This document shows, one piece after another, positions 17,216 to 24,906 of a stretch of 64,000 nucleotides of DNA (position 1 is its first letter; every line of letters begins with the position of its first letter). The notes under the pieces were generated by a model. The model did no database searches. It was not told where the DNA came from and saw nothing but the letters and a program-made list of their open reading frames with translations. Source of the stretch: Alphaproteobacteria bacterium (lineage in GTDB: Bacteria > Pseudomonadota > Alphaproteobacteria > Reyranellales > Reyranellaceae); NCBI GenBank assembly GCA_019635875.1, contig JAHBYP010000001.1, forward strand, positions 186,001 through 250,000, written 5' to 3'. The position numbers and the translations under genes are program-made.

Positions 17216-17287
17216 GGGCGCGCGCCACTCCAGTGGCGCGATCCTTGTTGGCGCAAGACAAGACGCGCCACTGGAGTGGCGCGCCCC
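17216..17287. repeat. paired CGCGCCACTCCAGTGGCGCG palindromes
   Basis: Two short palindromes (CGCGCCACTCCAGTGGCGCG and CGCGCCACTGGAGTGGCGCG) lie about 25 bases apart, and as a pair they also form a larger inverted repeat. An almost identical pair is found at 36105-36176. It sits inside a leftward operon between the amidohydrolase and transporter genes. Confidence 0.85.
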
Positions 17288-17308
17288 CAGCCATGAAGGC
17301 CAGCACCA

Positions 17309-18538
17309 TCACAGCGCGTTCTTGTGGAAGCGGCCGCCTTTGACGATGGCCGCGAGGTTGGGGCCGCCGTCCTGGAACAGGCCGAGGTTCTTCAGCGGAT
17401 CGCCGTTGACCACCAGCAAATCGGCGAAGGCGCCGGGCTCGATCACACCCAGCCTGCCTTCCTGGCGCACGACCTCGGCGCCGATCAGCGTGGCCGAGCG
17501 GATCACGTCGATGGCCGGCATCACCTCGCCGCGGATCTGGAACTCGCGCGTCTGCTCGTCCTCCAGCGCGCCCAGCAGGTCCGAACCGTAGGCCATCTTC
17601 ACGCCCGCCTTGCGGCAATGCTCGAGCTCGGCGAAACCGTATTTCAGCACCTCGTCGTTCTTCTCCAGCATGGAGTCGGGCATGCCCAGCTCCTTGGCGC
17701 GCCGCTTCATGGCGTCGTAGGCGATCAGGTTGGGCACCATGTAGACCTTCTTGCTGGCCATCAGCCTGGCGGTCCTGGCATCGACCAAGTTGCCGTGCTC
17801 GATGGTGCGCACGCCGCAATTGACCGCCCGCGTGATCGCCTCGGGCGTGTAGGCGTGGGTCAGCACGTAGCGGCCGAAGGCGTGCGCCTCCTCGACGGCG
17901 GCGGTGATCTCCTCGATGGTGAACTGGATCGATTCCAGCGGATCGTAGGGCGAGGCGACGCCGCCGGAGACCATCAGCTTCACCTGGTCGGCGCCTTGGC
18001 GCATCTGCTCGCGCGCCGCCTTGCGCACCGCGTCGGGACCGTCGGCGATGCAGCGGATGAACACCATGCCGTTGCAGCACAGGCAGGGCGGTCCGGTGAA
18101 ATCGGTGCGCCGGTTGCGATCGTTGTGGCCGCCGGTAGGACCGATCGAGCGGCAGGAAATGAACAGGCGCGGACCGGGGATCAGGCCGGAGTCGATCGCA
18201 GTCTTGGTGCCCCAGTCGGCGCCGCCGGCGTCGCGCACGGTGGTGAAGCCGCGATCGAGCATGCGCTTCAGGCGTCCGGTCGAGCGCGCCATCATCAGGG
18301 TCAGCGGCACCGCCTCCATGCGGTTGATGTAGACTTCGCTGTGGTGCGTGTGCACGTGGCAGTCAATCAGCCCGGGCATCACGGTGCGCCCGCCGCAATC
18401 GATCACGTCGGCCTTGGCCGCCTTGATCGGCTTGGCCGAAACCTCCTTGATCAGATCGCCTTCGACCAGCACTTCGTAACCGCCGCGCGCCTCGGTCCAG
18501 CGCGGGTCGAGCAGGCGCAGATTTCGGAACAACAGCAT
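17309..18538 (-). CDS. amidohydrolase family protein (prolidase/imidazolonepropionase-like)
   Basis: Metal-dependent TIM-barrel hydrolase of 409 aa. The first metal pair is H61 and H63 in LIDCHVHTHH; later ligands are suggested by QVKLM (carboxylated Lys), LTHAYTPEAI, IEHGNLVD and YGSDLLG. This pattern matches the Sgx9260/Cc2672 group, which cleaves Xaa-Pro-like dipeptides or N-acyl amides. It is about 409 aa against 412 for the upstream paralogue, with clear similarity throughout, so a tandem duplication is likely. It lies in the operon of a polyamine-type transporter that may import its substrate. Confidence 0.87.
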   Translation of the reverse strand: MLLFRNLRLLDPRWTEARGGYEVLVEGDLIKEVSAKPIKAAKADVIDCGGRTVMPGLIDCHVHTHHSEVYINRMEAVPLTLMMARSTGRLKRMLDRGFTTVRDAGGADWGTKTAIDSGLIPGPRLFISCRSIGPTGGHNDRNRRTDFTGPPCLCCNGMVFIRCIADGPDAVRKAAREQMRQGADQVKLMVSGGVASPYDPLESIQFTIEEITAAVEEAHAFGRYVLTHAYTPEAITRAVNCGVRTIEHGNLVDARTARLMASKKVYMVPNLIAYDAMKRRAKELGMPDSMLEKNDEVLKYGFAELEHCRKAGVKMAYGSDLLGALEDEQTREFQIRGEVMPAIDVIRSATLIGAEVVRQEGRLGVIEPGAFADLLVVNGDPLKNLGLFQDGGPNLAAIVKGGRFHKNAL

Positions 18539-18554
18539 CGATCCTACCCCGCGC

Positions 18555-19793
18555 CTATTTCAGCGTGTTCTTGTGGAACTGGCCGGCCTTCATGATCACC
18601 GGCAGATGCGCGCCCTGGTCGAGGAACAGCTCGAGGTTCTTCAGCGGATCGCCGTCGACCACGACCAAGTCGGCGAAGGCGCCCGGCTCGACGATGCCGA
18701 GCTTGCCTTCCTGACGCAGGATCTTGGCGCCGACCAGGGTCGCCTGCCGAATGATCTCCAGCGGTTTCAGCACCTCGGCGCGATAGATGAACTCGCGGCT
18801 CTGCTCGACCTGCAGCTGGCCGAGCAAGTCGCTGCCGAAGCCGACCTCGACGCCGGCCCGCTTGCAGATCTCCAGCGAGCGCAGCGCGCCGTCCATGACG
18901 ATGTCGTTCTTGTCGAGCATGTCCCTGGTCATGCCGAACTGCGCCGCGCGCTCCTTCATCACGAAATAGGTGACGAGATTGGCGATCATGAAGCCACCCT
19001 TCGACGCCAGCAGCTTCGCCGATTTCGCATCGATCAGGTTGCCGTGCTCGATGGTGCGCACGCCGTTGCTGACCGCGCGGGTGATGGCCTCGGGCGTATA
19101 GGCATGCGCCAGCACGTAACGGCCGAAATTCTTCGCCTCGTCGGTGGCCGCGGCGATCTCGGCCGGCGAGTATTGCAGCGAGTCGAGCGGATCGTAGGGC
19201 GACGCCACGCCGCCCGAGCACATGATCTTGATCTGGTCGGCGCCCTGGCGCATCTGCTCGCGCACCGTCTTGCGCACCTCGTCGGCGCCATCGGCGATCG
19301 CCATTGCGTAGACCATGGCGTTGCAGCAGCCGCAGGACGGCGCCCCGGTATCGGTGCGGCGGCGCGAATCGCTGTGGCCGCCGGTGGGGCCGATGGCGCG
19401 GCCGGAGATGAACAGGCGCGGGCCCGGGATCAGCCCGCTGTCGACCGCGGTCTTGATGCCCCAATCGGCGCCGCCGGTGTCGCGCACCGTGGTGAAGCCG
19501 CGATCGATCATGCCCTTCATCAGGTCGGCGGCCCGCGCGGTCAGCAGGGTGAGCGGCACGGATTCGAGGTTGCGGATGTTCACCTCGCTCAGGAATACGT
19601 GCACGTGGCAGTCGATCAGGCCCGGCATCAGCGTGCCGCCGCCGCAATCGACGATGCGCGCGCCCGACGCCTTGATCGCCTTGTCCGAGACGTCCCTGAT
19701 GGTCGCGCCCTCGACCAGCACCTCGTAGCCGCCGCGCGCAGCGGTCCAGCGCGGATCGAGCAGTTTCAGATTTCGGAACAGGATGGCGGCCAC
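18555..19793 (-). CDS. amidohydrolase family protein, paralogue of the next gene
   Basis: Metal-dependent hydrolase of 412 aa, first gene of the leftward operon. It begins at GTG 19793, supported by GGGGAGAG just upstream; a longer frame upstream has no such site. Metal ligands match the paralogue: HVHVF, QIKIM, LAHAYTPEAI, IEHGNLID and FGSDLLG. The stretch EQMRQGADQIKIMCSGGVAS is nearly the same in both copies, whereas the region around residues 130-160 differs, which points to different substrate preference. Confidence 0.87.
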   Translation of the reverse strand: MAAILFRNLKLLDPRWTAARGGYEVLVEGATIRDVSDKAIKASGARIVDCGGGTLMPGLIDCHVHVFLSEVNIRNLESVPLTLLTARAADLMKGMIDRGFTTVRDTGGADWGIKTAVDSGLIPGPRLFISGRAIGPTGGHSDSRRRTDTGAPSCGCCNAMVYAMAIADGADEVRKTVREQMRQGADQIKIMCSGGVASPYDPLDSLQYSPAEIAAATDEAKNFGRYVLAHAYTPEAITRAVSNGVRTIEHGNLIDAKSAKLLASKGGFMIANLVTYFVMKERAAQFGMTRDMLDKNDIVMDGALRSLEICKRAGVEVGFGSDLLGQLQVEQSREFIYRAEVLKPLEIIRQATLVGAKILRQEGKLGIVEPGAFADLVVVDGDPLKNLELFLDQGAHLPVIMKAGQFHKNTLK

Positions 19794-19915
19794 ACGACTC
19801 TCCCCGGATGCGCTCCTTGCAAGGCTAGCGCCAACCGCGGCGGAAGTCTTGTGTGTGAGCGCGGCTGCGGGGCTGTCTATGATGGCCCGGACAATCCGCG
19901 CGGGTGGGACAATCC

Positions 19916-20881
19916 ATGCAGTACACGACATTGGGCAACACCGGCCTGAAGGTCTCGGTCGCCGGACTGGGTTGCGGCGGCAACAGCCGGCTGGGATTGG
20001 GCACCGGCGGCAGCGACGCGCAGGCGGTCGCGGTGGTGCGGGCGGCGCTCGACCTGGGCGTGAACTTCCTCGATACGGCGGAGGCCTATGCCACCGAGCA
20101 TGTCGTCGGTGAAGCGCTCGCCGGGCGGCGCGACCAGGTGGTGGTCTCCTCGAAGTGCCGGATCCGCCGGGGCGAGGGCCTGATCTCCGGTGCCGATGCG
20201 GTGAAGGCGCTGGACAACTCGCTGCGCCTGCTCAGGACGGACCACGTCGACGTCTATCATCTGCATGCCGTGGCGCCGGCCAACTATGACCACGCGCTAA
20301 AGGAGCTCGCGCCGGCGCTGCTGCGCGAGAAGGAGAAGGGCAAGCTGCGCCATCTCGGCATCACCGAGACCGGACCAAACGATCCGAAGCAGGAGATGAT
20401 GGCCCACGCCGTCGCCGAGCCGCCGTGGGAGGTCGTGATGCTGGCCTACAGCATGATGAACCAGGGCGCGCGGCGCGCCATCCTGCCGACGGCAAAGAGG
20501 CGCGGCATCGGCACCCTGCTGATGTTCGTGGTGCGCAATATCTTCAGCCGGCCCGCGGCGCTCAGGCAGGCGATGGCCGATCTCGCGGCCGCCGGCGAGG
20601 TGCCGGCCGAGTTCGCGAAGTCCGACGCGCCGCTGTCGTTCCTGATCCACGAGGGCGGCGCCACCAGCCTGACCGACGCCGCCTATCGTTTCGTGCGCCA
20701 CGAGCCGGGCGTCGACGTCGTGCTGTTCGGCACCGGCCGGCAGGAGCATCTGCGCGCCAACATCGAGTCGATCCTGCGGCCGCCGCTGCCCGAGGCCGAC
20801 ATGCAGAGGCTGCGCGACCTGTTCGGCACGCTGGTCGGCGTCGGCCTCGACCTGCCCGACCGCGTGCGCGCCAGGGCCTGA
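19916..20881 (+). CDS. aldo/keto reductase
   Basis: NADPH-dependent oxidoreductase of 321 aa. Catalytic residues are suggested by FLDTAEAYATEHVVGEAL, VVSSKCR and VYHLHAV. It starts MQYTTLGNTGLKVSVAGLG, typical of the family; ATG 19916 is favoured over an upstream GTG at 19904. It is divergent from the amidohydrolase operon with about 120 bases between. The substrate is unknown. Confidence 0.88.
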   Translation: MQYTTLGNTGLKVSVAGLGCGGNSRLGLGTGGSDAQAVAVVRAALDLGVNFLDTAEAYATEHVVGEALAGRRDQVVVSSKCRIRRGEGLISGADAVKALDNSLRLLRTDHVDVYHLHAVAPANYDHALKELAPALLREKEKGKLRHLGITETGPNDPKQEMMAHAVAEPPWEVVMLAYSMMNQGARRAILPTAKRRGIGTLLMFVVRNIFSRPAALRQAMADLAAAGEVPAEFAKSDAPLSFLIHEGGATSLTDAAYRFVRHEPGVDVVLFGTGRQEHLRANIESILRPPLPEADMQRLRDLFGTLVGVGLDLPDRVRARA

Positions 20882-20912
20882 GCCGCCGACTCATCGCCAC
20901 ATTCGTGCGGGA

Positions 20913-20960
20913 TTGACATGCTGGTTGCGTTTCACTAATTAACTTTAGAGTTAATTAGTG
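20913..20960 (+). promoter_or_regulatory. TTGACA -35 with overlapping 28-bp palindromic operator
   Basis: A consensus -35 hexamer TTGACA (20913-20918) is followed 14 bases later by a perfect palindrome, CACTAATTAACT-TTAG-AGTTAATTAGTG (20933-20960), that covers the -10 region. Arms are 12 bases and strikingly AT-rich. This is a textbook repressor layout for the DUF1428/SRPBCC genes that follow. No regulator gene lies next to it in this window, so the cognate repressor is elsewhere. Confidence 0.65.
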
Positions 20961-20986
20961 AGCGCTCGCGAGGAAGGAGCAGTCCC

Positions 20987-21340
20987 ATGACCTATGTCGA
21001 TGGCTTCGTGATCCCGGTGCCGAAGAAGCAGCTCGCGGCCTACAGGAAGATCTCCGCCAAGGCAGGTCGAATCTGGAAGGAGTTCGGCGCGCTCGACTAC
21101 AAGGAGTGCGTCGGCGACGACCTGAAGATCAAGTGGGGTACGCCGTTCCTCAAGCTGGCGAAAGCCAAGCCGGGCGAGACGGTGGTGTTCTCGTGGATCA
21201 CTTACAAGTCCAAGGCGCAGCGCGACAGGATCAACAAGAAGGTGATGAACGACCCGCGCCTGAAGATGGATGGTTCCAGCATGCCCTTCGACATGAAGCG
21301 CATGAGCTACGGCGGCTTCAAGGTCTTTGTCGACGTGTGA
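20987..21340 (+). CDS. DUF1428 domain-containing protein (YbaA-like)
   Basis: Small cytoplasmic protein of 117 aa with the family signature: MTYVDGFVIPVPKKQLAAYR at the start, FGALDYKECVGDDLK, and KRMSYGGFKVFVDV at the end. Members adopt a ferredoxin-like (dimeric alpha-beta barrel) fold and have no proven activity. A strong AGGAAGGAG site precedes the ATG. It is followed 12 bases later by an SRPBCC gene and both lie behind the palindromic operator at 20933-20960. Confidence 0.9.
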   Translation: MTYVDGFVIPVPKKQLAAYRKISAKAGRIWKEFGALDYKECVGDDLKIKWGTPFLKLAKAKPGETVVFSWITYKSKAQRDRINKKVMNDPRLKMDGSSMPFDMKRMSYGGFKVFVDV

Positions 21341-21352
21341 CGGGCGGCGGGC

Positions 21353-21888
21353 ATGCTCGAGATTATCCAGATCGTGCTTGCCGTCGTCGCCACCGCGGTG
21401 ATCGGACTGCTCCTCTATGCCTCGACGCGCCCCGACAGGTTCCGCGTCCGGCGCTCGGTGACCATCGAGACGCCGGCGCGGAGGACCTTCCCGCGGCTCG
21501 ATGATCTGCGCGCCCAGCAAGGCTGGTCGCCGTGGGAGGCCAAGGATCCGGCGATGAAACGCACCTACAGCGGCGAGCAGAGCGGCAAGGGCGCGAAGTA
21601 CGAGTGGCAGGGCAACAAGCAGGTCGGCCACGGCCGGATGGAGATCATCGAGTCGAGGCCACCGACCAGGCTGGTGATGAAGCTCGACTTCATCGCGCCC
21701 TTCCCGGCCAACAACATGGCCGAGTTCATCCTCGAGCCGCAGGGCGTTCGACGATGGTGACCTGGGCGATCTATGGACCGAGCCCGTTCATGTCGAAGCT
21801 GATGGGCGTATTCATGAACATCGACACCATGATCGGCAAGGAGTTCGACACTGGCCTGGCGAACCTCAAGGCGCAGATGGAGAAGTGA
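21353..21888 (+). pseudogene. SRPBCC family protein, interrupted by a frameshift
   Basis: Two overlapping frames together make a normal START/SRPBCC-like protein. The first frame from ATG 21353 encodes a membrane anchor (LEIIQIVLAVVATAVIGLLL) and the barrel through NNMAEFILEPQG, then reads into a stop at 21758-21760. The frame one position back continues with STMVTWAIYGPSPFMSKL and ends at 21888. The break is near 21745-21752 and looks like a single missing base, so that the intended reading was EPQG-D-STMVTW. Either the gene is genuinely broken or this is an assembly error. Confidence 0.8.
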
Positions 21889-21940
21889 GGCCGGGCGGCC
21901 TAGACTGCCGCCAATCGACGCTCATTCGCAGGAGGCCACC

Positions 21941-22222
21941 ATGCAGGCGATCTGGCAGGGCGCGGTGATCGCGGACAGCGATCGCACGCTCGAAGTCGGC
22001 GGCTACCGCTACTTCCCGCGCGAGGCGGTGCGGATGGAACTGCTGCAGGCGTCGCCGCAGACGGCGAATGACCTGAAGTGTCCACATGGGGTGCGGTTCT
22101 ACGACGTGGTCGATGCCGGCAGGCGCAGCGACCGTGCGGCGTGGTCCTACGAGGCGCCGCGCGATTCGATGAAGCCGGTCGATCACTGGATCGGCTTCTG
22201 GGAAGATGTCGAGATCAGGTGA
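21941..22222 (+). CDS. DUF427 domain-containing protein
   Basis: A 93-aa protein of the DUF427 family, recognisable from AIWQGAVIADSDRTLEVGGYRYFP and the end region KPVDHWIGFWEDVEI. Family members are small beta-rich proteins of unknown biochemical role. AGGAGG precedes the ATG. Its stop overlaps the start of the DUF72 gene by one base (TGATG), so the pair is translationally coupled. Confidence 0.88.
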   Translation: MQAIWQGAVIADSDRTLEVGGYRYFPREAVRMELLQASPQTANDLKCPHGVRFYDVVDAGRRSDRAAWSYEAPRDSMKPVDHWIGFWEDVEIR

Positions 22223-22968
22223 TGGCCAAAGGTGGCAAGATATACACGGGCATAGGCGGCTGGACCTTCGAGCCCTGGCGCGGCGTGTTCTATCCCGAGG
22301 GCCTGTCGCACAAGCGCGAGCTGGAATACGCCGCGCGCAAGCTGACCTCGATCGAGATCAACGGCACCTACTACTCCAGCTTCAAGCCCGTGAGCTGGGC
22401 GAAGTGGCGCGACGAGACTCCCGAGGGCTTCGTCTTCTCGATGAAGGCGTCGCGCTTCTGCACCAACCGCCGTCAGCTCGCCGACGCCGCCGAGTCGATC
22501 CAGCGCTTCGCCAACCAGGGCCTGGTCGAGCTGAAGGACCGGGCGGGGCCGATCAACTGGCAGTTCATGGCCACCAAGAAGTTCGACGCCGAAGACATCG
22601 AGAGCTTCTTCAAGCTGCTGCCCAGGGAAGTCGGCGGGCTGAAGCTGCGCCACGCAATCGAGGTGCGCAACGAGACCTTCAAGGACAGGAAATTCTACGA
22701 GCTGGCGCGCAAGTACAACGCGGCGATCATCGTCGCCGATGATGACGACTTCCCGGCGATCGACGAGCCCACCGCCGACTTCACCTACGCGCGGCTGATG
22801 CGCAGCGAGGAGAAGGTGAAGACCGGCTACAAGCCCGCCGACCTCGACAAATGGGCCAGTCAGGCCAAGGCCTGGGCCAGGCGCGGCGACGTCTTCGTCT
22901 ACTTCATCTCGGGCGCCAAGGTGCGCAACCCCGCGGCGGCGCAGGCCTTCATCGAACGCGTCGGCTGA
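22222..22968 (+). CDS. DUF72 domain-containing protein (YecE-like)
   Basis: TIM-barrel protein of 248 aa of the DUF72 family. Typical elements are IYTGIGGWTFEPWRGVFYPEG, LTSIEINGTYYSS, FVFSMKASRF and a late DVFVYFISGAK. No reaction has been established for the family. The ATG overlaps the DUF427 stop (TGATG). A longer frame upstream would lie inside the DUF427 gene and is rejected. Confidence 0.9.
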   Translation: MAKGGKIYTGIGGWTFEPWRGVFYPEGLSHKRELEYAARKLTSIEINGTYYSSFKPVSWAKWRDETPEGFVFSMKASRFCTNRRQLADAAESIQRFANQGLVELKDRAGPINWQFMATKKFDAEDIESFFKLLPREVGGLKLRHAIEVRNETFKDRKFYELARKYNAAIIVADDDDFPAIDEPTADFTYARLMRSEEKVKTGYKPADLDKWASQAKAWARRGDVFVYFISGAKVRNPAAAQAFIERVG

Positions 22969-22971
22969 GCC

Positions 22972-23751
22972 TCAGCCCTTCTGGCCGACCAGCGCGAAGG
23001 CGGCGCCCTGCGGATCCATGCCCTGGATGATCCAGTCGCCGCCTGGCACCTCCATCGGGCCCATCAGCACCTGGCCGCCGGCATCCCTGACACGCTGTGT
23101 CGCGGCCTCGATCGGACCGACCTGCATGTAGTAGGTCCAGAACGGCACCGGCACCTCGGTCGGCTTGGTCATCATGCCGCCCATGGGCATGTCGGCGTCG
23201 GGTGGGCCGAACAGGTGGTAGAGGCCCATCGGACCCATGTCCATGGTGTCGAACTTCTTCCAGCCGAACAGCGCGCTGTAGAAGTCGAAGGCCTTGGCGC
23301 CATCGGCGGCGTAGAGCTCGTTCCAGCCGGTACCGCCGACCGTGCCCGGCGCGACCGGTCCCGGATCGCCGCCCGGCATCGGCAGCGGCTTGAACAGCGC
23401 CAGCGCCGCGCCGCCAGGATCGAGGAACATCGAGAAGCGGCCTACGGTCGGAATGTCCTGCGGCGGCACCTGGATGGTGGCGCCGAGGCTCCTGGCCTTC
23501 TCGGTGCCGGCATCGACGTCGTCGACGCCGACATAACCCAGCCAGTGCGGCGGCACGTTGCCCTTGCGCAGCTCCTCGGGCATCTCCATCAGCCCGCGCA
23601 CGCCGCGTCCGCCATCGATGGTGAACACCGCGTAGTGCATCTCCGGCATGTCCTGCGTGCCATAGCCGACGACCTTGCCGTAGAAGGCCTTGGCGGCCTT
23701 GGTGTCGGTGGTCATCAGCTCGTACCAGACGAAGCGGCCGGTCCCGGACAT
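22972..23751 (-). CDS. VOC family protein, two glyoxalase-like domains
   Basis: A 259-aa protein of two vicinal-oxygen-chelate modules. The first covers about residues 5-122 (FVWYELMTTDTKAAKAFYGK), the second about 140-255 (GWNELYAADGAKAFDFYSAL). Both domains carry the FYxxLFGW-type motif, and the linker is glycine/proline rich (PMPGGDPGPVAPGTVGGTG). Such duplicated proteins are often annotated as antibiotic-resistance or glyoxalase-like, but the substrate is unknown. It follows an aldo/keto reductase on the same strand, 74 bases downstream. Confidence 0.87.
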   Translation of the reverse strand: MSGTGRFVWYELMTTDTKAAKAFYGKVVGYGTQDMPEMHYAVFTIDGGRGVRGLMEMPEELRKGNVPPHWLGYVGVDDVDAGTEKARSLGATIQVPPQDIPTVGRFSMFLDPGGAALALFKPLPMPGGDPGPVAPGTVGGTGWNELYAADGAKAFDFYSALFGWKKFDTMDMGPMGLYHLFGPPDADMPMGGMMTKPTEVPVPFWTYYMQVGPIEAATQRVRDAGGQVLMGPMEVPGGDWIIQGMDPQGAAFALVGQKG

Positions 23752-23825
23752 CGCGCTCTCCGCACGTGGGTTGCGATGTGCCCTCTTAGACAACCCGATG
23801 TAGCGCGGTCTACCGCGAGCTTGTC

Positions 23826-24809
23826 TCAGTTCTCCGGGGACACGCGGAATTGATAGGGCGCCTCCAGCGCTGCGATCTCTTCGGCCGACAGTGCAGGCAT
23901 TGTGCTGGCGACGGCCGCGTCGTCGAGCTGCTCGAGCCGGGTGGCGCCGATGATCGGCGCGGCCATGTAGGGCTTGGACCACAGCCACAGCAGCGCGACC
24001 TGCGTCGGCCTGCAGCCGCGCTGCTGCGCGATGGCCTTCAGTGCCTCGACGATGGTCCAGTCGCAGTCGCGCCAGGTATCGGCCTTGACCAGCGAGTCGG
24101 TTCTGGCGCGCTCCGTCTCGCCGCCACCCGAGCGCGACCGGTTGCCGGCAAGGAAGCCGCGCGCCAGCGGCGAGTAGGGGATCAGCCCGACGCCCTGCTC
24201 GAGGCACAGCCGGTTCATCTCGCGCTCTTCCTCGCGCTGCACCATGTTGTAGAGGTTCTGCATGGCGATCGGCCTGGCGTAGCCCTTCCAGTCCGCGACC
24301 ATGCACATCTGCGCGAACTTGTAGGCCGGCATCGTCGAGCCGGCGATGTAGCGAACCTTGCCCGAGCGCACGAGCGCGTCGAGCGAGTACATCGCCTCCT
24401 CGATCGGCGTGTGCGCGTCCAGCCGATGGACGTGATAGACGTCGATGTAGTCGGTCCTGAGCCGCCTGAGCTGCGCATCGATCGCCGACATCAGATGCTT
24501 GCGGCCGACGCCGGCATCGTTGGGCTTTTCGCTCATCTTGATGCCGAACTTGGTCGACAGCACCAGTTCGTCGCGCGGCACCATCCGCATCAGCGACTCG
24601 CCGACGATCTCCTCCGAACGGCCGAGATTGTAGGCGTCGGCGGTGTCGAAGAAGGTGATGCCGAGATCGAGCGCGCGCCTGAAATAGGCCGGCGCCTCGT
24701 CGGCGTCGAACTTGCCCCACGGGCGGCGGCCCTTGGCGCCCCAGGAATTGCCGCCGAGGCAGACGCGGCTGACGATCAGGCCTGAGCGGCCGAGCGGAAC
24801 GTACTTCAT
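23826..24809 (-). CDS. aldo/keto reductase
   Basis: NADPH-dependent oxidoreductase of 327 aa. Catalytic tetrad positions are suggested by FFDTADAYNLGRSE, VLSTKFGIK and YHVHRLD. ATG 24809 follows AGAGGAT; nine further in-frame codons upstream are less likely. The sequence WSKPYMAAPIIGATRLEQL forms the cofactor end. It probably shares a transcript with the downstream VOC gene. Confidence 0.9.
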   Translation of the reverse strand: MKYVPLGRSGLIVSRVCLGGNSWGAKGRRPWGKFDADEAPAYFRRALDLGITFFDTADAYNLGRSEEIVGESLMRMVPRDELVLSTKFGIKMSEKPNDAGVGRKHLMSAIDAQLRRLRTDYIDVYHVHRLDAHTPIEEAMYSLDALVRSGKVRYIAGSTMPAYKFAQMCMVADWKGYARPIAMQNLYNMVQREEEREMNRLCLEQGVGLIPYSPLARGFLAGNRSRSGGGETERARTDSLVKADTWRDCDWTIVEALKAIAQQRGCRPTQVALLWLWSKPYMAAPIIGATRLEQLDDAAVASTMPALSAEEIAALEAPYQFRVSPEN

Positions 24810-24829
24810 CGGTGATCCTCTTGCGTATC

Positions 24830-24903
24830 CTGTCATCCCCAGCGCAGCGGGGGGCTTGTCTGGGAGCGCCGGCGCTCCCAGCCCCTCGCCGCGCTCGGGA
24901 CGG
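24830..24903. repeat. composite repeat: GGGAGCGCCGGCGCTCCC nested in the TGTCATCCC family
   Basis: The outer arms (CTGTCATCCCCAGCGCAGCG and CGCGCTCGGGACGGCA) are a degenerate copy of the palindrome at 8747-8815. In its loop sits the perfect 20-base palindrome TGGGAGCGCCGGCGCTCCCA (24861-24880), the same unit as at 13303-13333. One repeat appears to have inserted into another, or recombined with it. Confidence 0.7.
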
Positions 24904-24906
24904 CAA

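Noticed and set aside
17324..19949. Two plus-strand frames of more than 420 codons opposite the amidohydrolases
   Set aside because: Both are mirror shadows of the duplicated hydrolase genes and even resemble each other because the sense genes are paralogues.
21758..21760. TGA in the SRPBCC gene as a second selenocysteine codon
   Set aside because: The frame after this TGA loses all family similarity, whereas the frame one base back restores it. This is a frameshift, not a recoded stop.
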